Positions 11,699 through 19,771 of a DNA stretch of 64,000 bases are shown here, one piece after another (within the stretch, counting starts at the first letter, position 1; every line of letters starts with the position of its first letter). The translations under genes and the position numbers were made by a program. The notes beneath the pieces are model-generated. The model worked only from the letters and a program-made list of their open reading frames with translations, was not told the DNA's origin and did not search any database. The stretch is taken from positions 38,043 through 102,042 of the forward strand of contig NZ_JARJHL010000013.1 of the NCBI RefSeq assembly GCF_029309835.1. The letters run 5' to 3'. This stretch comes from Paracoccus sp. DMF-8 (GTDB lineage: Bacteria > Pseudomonadota > Alphaproteobacteria > Rhodobacterales > Rhodobacteraceae).

Positions 11699-12085
11699 TC
11701 AGCCCAGCCTTTCGGCCAGCCCGGCAGGCAGGCGGGCCGCCCGGCCATTCGCGCCGATACAGACCAGCGTGACGCGGCAGGTGAACAGCGCCTGCCCATC
11801 GCGCAGAACCGCCTGATCCATGACCACCCGCGCGGGCGTGGCCGAATGCAGGCTGGATGCGACGACCAGCGCATCGTCGAAACGGGCGGGCGACAGGTAA
11901 TCGGCCTCGATCCGGCGCACGGCAAAGACCACGCCCTGCGCCTTCATCGCGACCTGATCGACGCCGATGTCGCGCAGCCATTCCGACCGGGCGCGTTCGA
12001 TGAATTTCAGGTAATTGGCGTAATAGACGATGCCCGCCAGATCGGTGTCCTCGTAATAGACGCGGACGGGAAAGTGATGAGTCAT
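11699..12085 (-). CDS. ybgC: YbgC-type acyl-CoA thioesterase of the tol cluster
   Basis: YbgC is a small hotdog thioesterase encoded with tol-pal in most proteobacteria, acting on short or acyl-ACP-linked substrates at the membrane. The 128 residues start MTHHFPVRVYYEDTDLAGIV, with the catalytic Asp in YYEDTDLAG, then YYANYLKFIERARSEWLR, both typical of the family. The ATG at 12085 overlaps the stop of the upstream hypothetical gene as ATGA, so the pair is translationally coupled. The gene is intact here; the copy at 54981-55361 is damaged near its start. Confidence 0.95.
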   Translation of the reverse strand: MTHHFPVRVYYEDTDLAGIVYYANYLKFIERARSEWLRDIGVDQVAMKAQGVVFAVRRIEADYLSPARFDDALVVASSLHSATPARVVMDQAVLRDGQALFTCRVTLVCIGANGRAARLPAGLAERLG

Positions 12086-12705
12086 GGCGTCTTTCTCCGG
12101 CTGTTTTCCCGCAAGGCGCGCGCAGACAGGCGCAGCGCGTGGGACGGATCATGCGCCGCCGCTGGCATCACCGGATCATAGGCCGCGCGCAACAGCGCCG
12201 CCAGTTCCGGCGAAGGCAGCACGTCCTGCGCGAATGTCAGGACCGAACGCACCGCCAGCACCTCGGCCAGGGCGCCGGGATGGGCGTCGTGCAAGGCGCC
12301 GCTCATGTTGACAAAGGTCAGGCAGGCGCGGATCGCGCCATCCTGATCGAAACGAAAGATGCGATACTGATCCGCCTGCGCCGCCGCCAGCCGCGCCACA
12401 AGACCGGGCTGGCCGGTCAGCTTTTCCAGATCGGGGACATGGTCCAGATCGGCCCAGTCCCGGACGAAGAACAGCATCATGTTCGCCCCCATCTCGGGGT
12501 CGGTATCGGTCATCGGCTGGCGGATATCGTTCAGCACCGCCTGCAACGCGCCGCGAAAGATCGCAAGGCTTTCATCCGCCAGACCAAAGATCACCGGCGC
12601 GACCGGGCGCCCCCAACGCGCGCACAGATAGCTGTCGCCGCGCGTGAACAGGCGGGCGATGGCGTCCGGGGTCAGAGCTTCCGGCGTCAGATCGGTCTGG
12701 GTCAT
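12082..12705 (-). CDS. Hypothetical protein coupled to ybgC
   Basis: A 207-residue soluble protein with no signal peptide or membrane segment. Notable stretches are MTQTDLTPEALTPDAIARLF, RWGRPVAPVIFGLADESLAI and YRIFRFDQDGAIRACLTFVN; the last third is rich in Ala and Leu. I do not recognise a family. An alternative start at 12723 adds six residues but lies inside a 16-base tandem repeat, so 12705 is preferred. The four-base overlap with ybgC and the position at the head of the tol-pal string suggest an envelope-linked role, which is inference from context only. Confidence 0.75.
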   Translation of the reverse strand: MTQTDLTPEALTPDAIARLFTRGDSYLCARWGRPVAPVIFGLADESLAIFRGALQAVLNDIRQPMTDTDPEMGANMMLFFVRDWADLDHVPDLEKLTGQPGLVARLAAAQADQYRIFRFDQDGAIRACLTFVNMSGALHDAHPGALAEVLAVRSVLTFAQDVLPSPELAALLRAAYDPVMPAAAHDPSHALRLSARALRENSRRKTP

Positions 12706-12718
12706 GGGGCGCGGCCCT

Positions 12719-12750
12719 GTCATCTTGCGAGGTCGTCATCTTGCGAAGTC
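12719..12750. repeat. Two 16-base tandem repeats upstream of the hypothetical gene
   Basis: GTCATCTTGCGAGGTC (12719-12734) is followed directly by GTCATCTTGCGAAGTC (12735-12750), one mismatch in 16. The pair overlaps the possible early start of the minus-strand gene and lies in the divergent intergenic region with the ABC transporter gene, so it could be an operator. No regulator is identified. Confidence 0.6.
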
Positions 12751-12793
12751 GCCCCGGTTTAGGCCAAGACCCCGCGCGGCGAAAGGCCCCCCG

Positions 12794-12826
12794 CCCTGAT
12801 TGCAACCGGCCCTGATTGCACCCGGC
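12794..12826. repeat. Second pair of short tandem repeats, divergent region
   Basis: GCCCTGATTGCAACCG is followed by the near-copy GCCCTGATTGCACCCG at 17-base spacing. Together with the repeats at 12719-12750 these sit in the 277-base gap between the minus-strand hypothetical gene and the plus-strand ABC transporter. That gap shows no other feature. Confidence 0.5.
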
Positions 12827-12982
12827 CTTGCGGTTGTGGTAACCCGCTGGCAACCGCCCCCTCCGGGGCAAGCAGGCGCACCCCCGACCGCGCCACGATC
12901 AGGCGAGCCGTCACAGCCAGCCGACATTCCGCCATCAGGCCGCCCCGGAACGGACGTCCGCCGCCCCTTGTCACGGTGTTTC

Positions 12983-14683
12983 ATGCTGCGCGATTTCATT
13001 TCCTATTACCGCCCCCACAAGCGCCTGTTCTGGCTGGATTTCAGCGCCGCCGTCGGCTCTGGCCTGCTGGAGCTGTCATTCCCGCTGGCGATCACCGGTT
13101 TTATCGACCACCTGCTGCCGCGCGGCGACTGGACGCTGACGATCATCGCCGCCTGCGTGCTGCTGGCGGTCTATGCGCTGAACACCGGGCTGATGGCGAT
13201 CGTGATCTGTTGGGGCCACAAGCTGGGGATCGAGATCGAAACCGAAATGCGCGCCCGCGCCTTTGCCCATCTGACACGGCTGTCTTGGCGCTGGTATGAC
13301 CGCGCCCGCACCGGCAAGCTGGTCGCCCGCGTCACCCGCGATCTGGAAGAAATCGGCGAGGTCGCCCATCACGGCCCCGAGGATCTGTTCATCGCCATCA
13401 TGACCTTTGCCGGCGCGCTGGCGCTGATGGTCTGGCTGCATCCGACGCTGGCGCTGGTGACCCTGTGCATCGTGCCGCTGACGATCTGGCTGGTCGTCGT
13501 CTATGGCGGGCGCATGACCCGGACATGGCAGGAAATCTATTCCCGCGTCGGCAATTTCAACGTCCGGCTGGAGGAAGCCCTGGGCGGCATCCGCGTCGTT
13601 CAGGCCTTTGCCAATGAAAGCCATGAAAAGGACCTGTTCGCCCATGACAACCGCGCCTATCGCGCGACGAAACTGGACGCCTACCGGATCATGGCGGCGT
13701 CGATGGCGATCCATTACATGGGGCTGCGTTTCGTTCAGGTGGTGGTCATGGTCGTCGGCGCGGGCTTCGTGCTGTCGGGCAGCCTGTCGACGGGCGGCTT
13801 TGTCGGCTTTCTGCTGCTGGTCGGCGTGTTCTTTCGCCCGCTGGAAAAAATCGCCGCGGTCATCGAAACCTATCCGCGCGGCATCGCGGGCTTTCGCCGC
13901 TATCAGGAACTGCTGGCGACTGAACCGGAAATCGGCGACAGCCCCGATGCGATCACGGCCCCGGCCCTGCGCGGCGAAATCGTCTTTGACGACGTGTCGT
14001 TTTCCTATGACGAGACGCGGCCGGTTCTGCATAATGTCTCGCTGACCGTGCAGCCGGGCGAAACCGTGGCCTTTGTCGGGCCATCCGGCGCGGGCAAGAC
14101 GACGCTGCTGGCGCTGTTGCCGCGCTTTTACGAACCGACATCGGGGCGGATCACGGTCGATGGCATGGCGCTGGACAGCCTGACGCTGGACAGCCTGCGC
14201 AGCCAGATCGGCATCGTCAGCCAGGATGTGTTCCTGTTCGGATCGACCATGCGCGACAATATCGCCTATGGCCGTCTTGGCGCCGGCGATGCCGAAATTC
14301 TGGATGCCGCCGCCCGCGCCCAACTGCTGCCAATGATCGAAACCCTGCCCGAGGGGCTGGATACCGTGGTCGGCGAACGCGGCGTCATGCTGTCGGGCGG
14401 CCAGAAACAGCGCGTCGCCATCGCCCGCGCCTTTCTGAAAAACCCGCCGGTGCTGATCCTGGACGAGGCGACCTCGGCCTTGGACAGCGAAACCGAACGC
14501 GAGATTCAGGCCGCGCTAGAGGCGCTTTCGGTCGGGCGCACGACGCTGGTCATCGCCCACCGCCTTGGCACGATCCGCAACGCCGACCGGATCGTGGTGA
14601 TGGATCAGGGCCGCGTGTGCGAGACCGGCAGCCATTCCGGCCTGATCGCGCAGGGCGGCATCTATGCGCGGCTGGCGGGTTAA
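12983..14683 (+). CDS. ABC exporter, fused permease and ATPase
   Basis: A 566-residue half-transporter of the MsbA/LmrA type. The N-terminal permease has about six membrane spans across residues 15-300, starting with the typical LRDFISYYRPHKRLFWLDF. The nucleotide-binding domain has Walker A GPSGAGKTT at 366-374, signature LSGGQKQR from 470, Walker B LILDEAT from 491 and a switch His in IAHRLGTIRNADRIV. The start ATG at 12983 fits the family; an upstream in-frame extension is Pro-rich and non-homologous. The substrate cannot be assigned. The stop overlaps the convergent oxidoreductase gene by four bases. Confidence 0.93.
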   Translation: MLRDFISYYRPHKRLFWLDFSAAVGSGLLELSFPLAITGFIDHLLPRGDWTLTIIAACVLLAVYALNTGLMAIVICWGHKLGIEIETEMRARAFAHLTRLSWRWYDRARTGKLVARVTRDLEEIGEVAHHGPEDLFIAIMTFAGALALMVWLHPTLALVTLCIVPLTIWLVVVYGGRMTRTWQEIYSRVGNFNVRLEEALGGIRVVQAFANESHEKDLFAHDNRAYRATKLDAYRIMAASMAIHYMGLRFVQVVVMVVGAGFVLSGSLSTGGFVGFLLLVGVFFRPLEKIAAVIETYPRGIAGFRRYQELLATEPEIGDSPDAITAPALRGEIVFDDVSFSYDETRPVLHNVSLTVQPGETVAFVGPSGAGKTTLLALLPRFYEPTSGRITVDGMALDSLTLDSLRSQIGIVSQDVFLFGSTMRDNIAYGRLGAGDAEILDAAARAQLLPMIETLPEGLDTVVGERGVMLSGGQKQRVAIARAFLKNPPVLILDEATSALDSETEREIQAALEALSVGRTTLVIAHRLGTIRNADRIVVMDQGRVCETGSHSGLIAQGGIYARLAG

Positions 14684-15306
14684 AGCAGGTCCTCGCGTGC
14701 CTGTGCGATCATGGCGCGCAGGCTGGCCATGCTCTGCTTGCCGAAAACGCCGTTATGCCCGGCGATAAAGGTGGGCGTGCCCTGCAGGCCCATGTGATCG
14801 GCCAGCAGCATCGAATGGTCCAGATGCTGCGTCACCTCGGACGCCTGCATGTCGCGGCGCAGGCGTTCCGCGTCCAGCCCGACCCGCCGCGCCGTCGCCA
14901 TCACCACATTTTCCGCGACCTGTCCGCGCAGCTTCATCAGCGCGGTATGGAACGGCCAGTATTTTCCCTGTTTCAGCGACGCCAGCGAGGCGCGGGCCGC
15001 GAACACCGAACCTTCGCCAAAGACCGGCCATTCGCGAAAGACGAGGCGCAGGTCCTTGTCCTCGGATATCAGCGCGTGGATGTCGGACACCGATTCCCGG
15101 CAGAAATGGCAATTGTAATCAAAGAACTCCGTCAGCGTGACATTGCCCTGCGGATTGCCCAGAACGGGGGCGTTCGTGTCGCGCTCCAACGCCTCGCGCA
15201 GTTCGGGGGGCATGGGATTGTCATGGGCCAGCGTCGCAAAGCCGGACAGCAGGGACGCGGCGGCAAAGGCGCCGCCTGCGGCGATGATGGTGCGGCGTCT
15301 GAACAT
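14680..15306 (-). CDS. DsbA-like thiol-disulfide oxidoreductase, exported
   Basis: A 208-residue thioredoxin-fold protein of the DsbA family (Com1/ScsC-like group). The start at 15306 gives MFRRRTIIAAGGAFAAASLL, a signal peptide with twin-Arg character. The active site is FFDYNCHFCRES, a CHFC pair with the DYNC context typical of this group, and the cis-Pro loop is GTPTFIAGHNG. It should oxidise or isomerise periplasmic disulfides. It converges with the ABC exporter gene. The 15 N-terminal residues ahead of the chosen ATG in the open frame are not part of the protein. Confidence 0.9.
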   Translation of the reverse strand: MFRRRTIIAAGGAFAAASLLSGFATLAHDNPMPPELREALERDTNAPVLGNPQGNVTLTEFFDYNCHFCRESVSDIHALISEDKDLRLVFREWPVFGEGSVFAARASLASLKQGKYWPFHTALMKLRGQVAENVVMATARRVGLDAERLRRDMQASEVTQHLDHSMLLADHMGLQGTPTFIAGHNGVFGKQSMASLRAMIAQAREDLL

Positions 15307-15700
15307 GTTGGCCCTTTCCTCTACTTGTCCGGTCGCGGGACCGGGATGCGCCAAGCGGTAGCGGGATTGGCGGCCCCTGACCAGTCAAGCCCGATCACAT
15401 GATCGCAAGGCGGGCCGGACGCTCGATCAGGGCGCGGGTCAGTTCCTGATACACGCGCCCCACGGTCAGAGTCCGCCCACCCTTACCCTTTGCCTGCGCG
15501 ACACGCTTGCACCGAGCCGCCCGCGTCACGCCGAATGCGCCCGGAAATCCGTTCCGCACCCGCATCGCCACAAGGCCCCCACCGGCGCCGTCACGAAACC
15601 GTCAATAAAAATTCACAGCCTGCCGGGGAATAGTTTCCGGGCTGGCGCGTCCTACCCCCTGCAACACCGGCCGTGTTGCCTATTACAAAGGACGGAACAG
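15307..15700. other. Intergenic region with a small open frame of doubtful reality
   Basis: This 394-base gap separates the oxidoreductase gene (minus) from the Asp-rich repeat gene (plus). On the minus strand an open frame from ATG 15565 to TGA 15395 encodes 56 residues, starting MRVRNGFPGAFGVTRAARCK and ending VYQELTRALIERPARLAIM. It has no clear ribosome binding site or recognised family and could be a remnant. AT-richer sequence at 15600-15640 and AAAGGA near 15688 precede the repeat gene and probably hold its promoter and ribosome binding site. Confidence 0.4.
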
Positions 15701-16162
15701 ATGAAACCTTCGAAACGGATCCTGATGGTGTCGCTGGTCGTGGCAATGGGCCTGCCGGGGATCGCGGGCGCGGATGTCAGCCCCTTCAGCCGCTTTACCG
15801 ACGGGCCAGCCCCGCAGAAAACCCAGGCGGGACAAGCCGAGCCGATGGCCGAGCGCGCTGCCCTGCGTCGCGGCAATGATGACGATGACGACGGCCCCCG
15901 CCGTGGCCGCCCCGGCCTGAAACGCAATGACGACGATGACGACGGCAGGCGGCGCGGCCGTCCGGGGATACAGCGCCATGACGACGACGATGACGGCCCC
16001 CGCCGCGGACGCCCCGGCCTGAAGCGCAACGACGATGATGACGATGGCCGCCGCCGCGTCCGCCCCTCGCGCCATGACGATGACGATGACGGGCGCCGTG
16101 GGCATGTCATCCGCCGCCACTGGCCCGCTCCGGGTCATGGCGTCATTTTCCGCCGCGACTAG
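15701..16162 (+). CDS. Secreted Asp/Arg periodic repeat protein
   Basis: A 153-residue protein with signal peptide MKPSKRILMVSLVVAMGLPG ending near IAGA. The mature part carries five DDDDD blocks at residues 60-64, 77-81, 94-98, 111-115 and 126-130, at 17, 17, 17 and 15 residue spacing. They alternate with basic segments such as GPRRGRPGLKRN. The C-terminus HVIRRHWPAPGHGVIFRRD is non-repetitive. It has a good ribosome binding site (AAAGGA) and its own terminator. Alternating acidic and basic clusters suggest divalent-cation binding or charge-based self-assembly in the periplasm; this is inference. No family is recognised. Confidence 0.8.
   Translation: MKPSKRILMVSLVVAMGLPGIAGADVSPFSRFTDGPAPQKTQAGQAEPMAERAALRRGNDDDDDGPRRGRPGLKRNDDDDDGRRRGRPGIQRHDDDDDGPRRGRPGLKRNDDDDDGRRRVRPSRHDDDDDGRRGHVIRRHWPAPGHGVIFRRD
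15878..16090 (+). repeat. 51-base tandem repeat encoding Asp/Arg units
   Basis: Four units of about 51 bases plus a shortened fifth, each with a GATGACGATGAC-like run followed by CGCCGTGGCCGCCCCGG-like sequence. The repeat is in frame with the gene at 15701-16162 and explains its 17-residue period. Such repeats can change copy number by slippage. Confidence 0.85.
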
Positions 16163-16205
16163 AAAAACACGCGCAAGTCGCCGCATCGGGACGGATGATC
16201 ACATG

Positions 16206-16232
16206 AAAGCGCCGGAAAGACCGGCGCTTTTT
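16206..16232. terminator. Intrinsic terminator after the Asp/Arg repeat gene
   Basis: AAAGCGCCGG, loop AAAGA, CCGGCGCTTT then TT. The symmetrical A and T tails allow it to serve both the plus-strand repeat gene and the minus-strand DCC gene that ends at 16241. Confidence 0.85.
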
Positions 16233-16240
16233 CCATGCCC

Positions 16241-16627
16241 TCAGCCAATCCGCGACCGCCCCAGCAGGCGCAACAGGGCGCCGCGCCCGGCCCGCAGAAC
16301 CGGATAGACCAGCGCCGCACGGCGCGGCGCGCGCATCAGCCAGATCAGCGGCCCGCGCCCGCTGGACAGGGCCGACAGCAGCGCCATCGCCTCGGCCCCG
16401 TGGCACAACCGCCCGCCGTGGCGCACCGCCATGCCGCTGTCGAAATCAACCCCTTGCGCGCGCAGCTCTGCCACCCGCAGATCGCCCGAGCGCGCGTCGA
16501 TCAGTTCGACCTGCCCGACCGCGCGGCGCAGGTTTATCATCCGCACATAGGACGAACACAAAGGGCATTCGCCGTCATAGAAAATCTGGATCCCCCCCGT
16601 CATCTGGTGGGTCGTCTGCTGGGTCAT
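16241..16627 (-). CDS. DCC-family (DUF393) thiol-disulfide oxidoreductase
   Basis: A 128-residue protein with the family signature IFYDGECPLCSSYVRMI, in which the CPLC pair is the predicted redox centre; DUF393 proteins are named DCC for this D-x-C-x-x-C-like motif. The start is ATG at 16627; a second Met eight residues on would also serve. It is divergent from the HTTM-domain gene with only 77 bases between starts. DCC and HTTM genes are often adjacent in bacteria, which suggests a joint role in membrane-linked redox or carboxylation chemistry. The natural substrate is unknown. Confidence 0.88.
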   Translation of the reverse strand: MTQQTTHQMTGGIQIFYDGECPLCSSYVRMINLRRAVGQVELIDARSGDLRVAELRAQGVDFDSGMAVRHGGRLCHGAEAMALLSALSSGRGPLIWLMRAPRRAALVYPVLRAGRGALLRLLGRSRIG

Positions 16628-16704
16628 CTGGCGCCTCCGGCTGCGGCTTTTTGCCGTGTCGCGGGAATAACGCGGCATCGCCACACGTTATTCCGCCAGA
16701 GCCG

Positions 16705-18176
16705 ATGATGACAGATCCCGCGCAAAGGACCGAACGCATGACACCCAATGGCCTGACCGCACCGCTTGCCCGCTGGCGCCTGCACCTGTCCCGGCCGGTT
16801 TCCGGGCAATCGCTGGCGGTGTTCCGCATTCTGTTCGGCGCGCTGATTTTCTGGGATTTCTGGCGCTTCATCCTGCACGACCGGGTCTGGCGCTACTGGA
16901 TCGAGCCGGAATTCCATTTCAGCTATCCCGGTTTTGGCTGGGTCTCTGCCCCGAGCGAGCTTTGGGTCCATATTGCCTGGGCCGGTATCGGGATCAGCGC
17001 CGTGATGGTGGCGATCGGGCTGTTCTACCGGGTCGCGATCGTGGTGCTGACGCTGCTGTTCGGCTGGTTCTTTCTGATCGACGCGGCGGAATATCTGAAC
17101 CATTTCTATCTGGTCCTGCTTTACGCGCTGATCCTGTGCTGCCTGCCCGCCGCGCGGGTCTGGTCGCTGGATGCGCGGCTGTTTCCGCGCCCGCAGACGG
17201 TGCTCTATGGCGCCGTCCATATCCTGCGGGTGCAGACCGAAATCATGCTGATCTTTGCCGGTCTGGTCAAACTGACCCCCGACTGGCTGGCCGGAGAGCC
17301 GCTTGGCCTGTGGATCCGCGACCGCACCGCCGGCATGTGGCTGGAGCCGCTGGCCCAGCACGACTGGCTGATCGCCGCCGCCTGCTGGCTGGTCATCGCG
17401 CTGCATGTGCTGGGGGCGCCCCTGCTGCTGTGGCACCGGACGCGGCTGGCGGTCTTCCTGATCTATTGCGTCTTTCACATGGGCAATGCCTGGGCCTTCA
17501 ACATCGGCATTTTCCCGTGGCTGACCATCGCCGCCACGACGATCTTCTTTGCCCCGGACTGGCCGTCGAAACTGCTGGCCCGGTTGGGCGTCAGGCTGCC
17601 CGAAACCCCGGCCATGGCCAGCGGCGCCACCCTGCTGCCCCGTGCGGCCATGCTGGCCATGGCGCTGTGGATCGCGGTCCAGATCGCGCTGCCCCTGCGC
17701 CGCTGGCCTTTGATCCCGAGGTGCGGTGGAGCAGCGACGGCCATCGCTTTTCATGGCGGATGCGGATCTACGACCGCTTTGCCGAAGGCGTCTTTATCGT
17801 CACCGACCGCCAGACAGGTCAGCAATGGGTCGTCCATCCCGACGATTTCCTGACCATGCGCCAGACCGACAAGATGCTGGTCCGTTCCGATCTGGTCCAT
17901 CAATTCGCCAATCACCTTGCCCGGATCTGGGCCGCCGAGGGGCGCGAGGTTTCCGTCCGCGCCGAGATCTGCAAATCGCTGAACGGTCGGCCCTGTCAGG
18001 ACTTCATCGACCCGACGGTCGATCTGACGCAGGTCAGGGTCAACCGCTTTGGCGCGGACCCTCGGGTCGTGCCGCTGGAAATCCCGGTCTGGGGCGTCGG
18101 GCAGAACCGGCAGATCGCCGCCGCCGTTCAGTCCTCATCCCCCGATGACGAGGACGAAATCCGCGACCACAGATAG
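16705..18176 (+). CDS. HTTM-domain membrane protein (1-base deletion)
   Basis: A protein of about 490 residues related to vitamin K-dependent gamma-carboxylase through the HTTM domain. The N-terminal part has SVSGQSLAVFRILFGALIFWD-like sequence, and at least eight hydrophobic spans follow to about residue 330. The frame breaks near 17704, where CGCTGGCC should be CGCTGGGCC. Restoring one G gives RRWAFDPEVRWSSDGHRFSW, the usual lead into the soluble C-terminal domain, which then runs to 18176. Whether bacterial members carboxylate anything is not settled. The stop overlaps the convergent phospholipase D gene by 49 bases. Confidence 0.86.
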
Positions 18177-19651
18177 ATCCCCGCCCCGGCTGCCGCCGCC
18201 CCCAGAAACAGATGGCGCGAGGTCAGGCCAAGCCGGCTTTGCGCGCTGCGCCGGTAGCGCGGATCAGAGAAACGCGTATCGGCCAGAAAGCGGCCGAACA
18301 GGTTTTCCCGGCGCGGCTTGACCGGGCGCAACCCGCGCCCAAGGGCCGGGCGGTTCAGCCTGCGGATCGCGGCGATGACGCTGCCTTCGCGCCGCAGGAC
18401 ACGGGCGAATTCGCGCGGATCGCAGCCCAGATGTTCGGCGATCAGATCGTTGCGGATATCCAGAATGCGCCCTTTGTCGCGGCTGCGCGTGGCCTGCACG
18501 GCCACGTCGCATTCCGTGTCGAACCCCATTGAACGCCGGTCGATATTGCTGGAACCGATGCGCAAAAAGCTGTCGTCGATGATGCTGATCTTGGCATGGA
18601 CATAAATGCTGTCGCCATCGTCATCGACGGGAAACAGCATCACGAAGCGCCCATAGGGATCGGCCGCCGCAAGATCGCGCAGCATCCGGCTGCGGGTGAT
18701 ATGCATGGCCTGATCCTCGATCACGTTCTGCGCCGCGTCGGGGTTGATGACGACGACCTCGGGACCGTCGGGTTCCTGCAGGCGGGCATGGATGGCCCGG
18801 GTGATGCTGTCGGCGGCGAAATACTGCGATTCCAGATAGATCACATCGCGGGCGGCGCGGATGCTGTCCAGATACAGGAACTCGATCTCACCGACCGCGG
18901 GGGCATCGCGTTCAGGCGGTTCGGTGCGGGCGATGGCCACGTCGATATCGGTGAAATCGGGCCGGACGCTGTCGGGCCAGCGGTTTTCGCCGGGCTTGAA
19001 TTCCTCGTCCATCGGGGCGTCATTGGCGTGTTCCCAACGCGCCCGCGACAATTCGCCAAGCGCGGCGGCGGCGGAGCCGGTCATCACGGTGGTCGCGTCA
19101 TGCCAGGCCTGCGCGACCTCTCCGTCCCGGCTGCGGCGGGGATCGCCGGGCAGGTGGTCGCGCGTGTCCCACCGCCCCGCCGTCACGTCGATGCCGCCGC
19201 AAAAGGCCAGCGAATCGTCGATCACCACGATTTTCTGGTGATGGCAGGCCCCGATCGGGTGACGCCCGTCAAAGGCCAGATGCACCTGATCGGGCGACAG
19301 GAACTTGATCTGCAAGGCGGGCATCACGCCGCCGGGCGCGATCAGGGCGCCGCCGCTCCATTTCAGCAGATAGATGTCCAGCCCTTCGTGCTGATCGACC
19401 AGCGCGTCCAGAAAGGGGCCGATCTGGTTCGGATAGCCGTCCGGCGCATTGCCTTCGGCATCGCTTTCGCCGGGCAGCATCTCGATTTCGAAATCGAAAT
19501 CCCAACCGATCAGCGTGACCAGCCGCCGCGCCTTCAGCAGCGATTCACGCAGGGCGCGGAAATAATCCGCGCCGTCGATGATGACCGCGAAACGGTCAGC
19601 CTTTTCGATACGCCAGCAGTTGTGATCCGGCGCGAAAGTGAAATCAGTCAT
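18128..19651 (-). CDS. Phospholipase D-family protein with two HKD motifs
   Basis: A 507-residue phosphatidyltransferase/phospholipase D superfamily protein. The two catalytic motifs are GACHHQKIVVIDDSLAFCGG (HxKxxxxD) and YVHAKISIIDDSFLRIGSSN, each with the following Gly-rich segment; NIDRRSMGFDTE follows the second. A C-terminal basic stretch and a hydrophobic segment HLFLGAAAAGAGIYLW suggest membrane attachment. The overall plan resembles bacterial PLD proteins acting on phospholipids rather than cardiolipin synthase, which has N-terminal spans. The start at 19651 is chosen by homology. No signal peptide is apparent. Confidence 0.9.
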   Translation of the reverse strand: MTDFTFAPDHNCWRIEKADRFAVIIDGADYFRALRESLLKARRLVTLIGWDFDFEIEMLPGESDAEGNAPDGYPNQIGPFLDALVDQHEGLDIYLLKWSGGALIAPGGVMPALQIKFLSPDQVHLAFDGRHPIGACHHQKIVVIDDSLAFCGGIDVTAGRWDTRDHLPGDPRRSRDGEVAQAWHDATTVMTGSAAAALGELSRARWEHANDAPMDEEFKPGENRWPDSVRPDFTDIDVAIARTEPPERDAPAVGEIEFLYLDSIRAARDVIYLESQYFAADSITRAIHARLQEPDGPEVVVINPDAAQNVIEDQAMHITRSRMLRDLAAADPYGRFVMLFPVDDDGDSIYVHAKISIIDDSFLRIGSSNIDRRSMGFDTECDVAVQATRSRDKGRILDIRNDLIAEHLGCDPREFARVLRREGSVIAAIRRLNRPALGRGLRPVKPRRENLFGRFLADTRFSDPRYRRSAQSRLGLTSRHLFLGAAAAGAGIYLWSRISSSSSGDED

Positions 19652-19723
19652 GACGGGTTCAAAGCCTTTGGGATGCCTCAGCAAGGCAACCGGCAGCGCC
19701 GCGATGGGTTCCCGCCCGCGACA

Positions 19724-19753
19724 TGCGAAAGGGGCCGGGAAGGTCCCGGCCCC
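19724..19753 (-). terminator. Probable terminator of the hemophore operon
   Basis: A GC-rich hairpin, GGGGCCGGGA / AGG / TCCCGGCCCC, followed on the minus strand by TTTCG. It lies 19 bases past the stop of the last hemophore gene. The T-tract is short, so efficiency is uncertain. Confidence 0.6.
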
Positions 19754-19771
19754 CTGCCCCATACGCGACCG

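Noticed and set aside
16651..17754. Minus-strand frame of 376 codons overlapping the HTTM gene
   Set aside because: A Gln/Arg/Asp-rich antisense shadow; the HTTM frame has clear membrane-span and family features.
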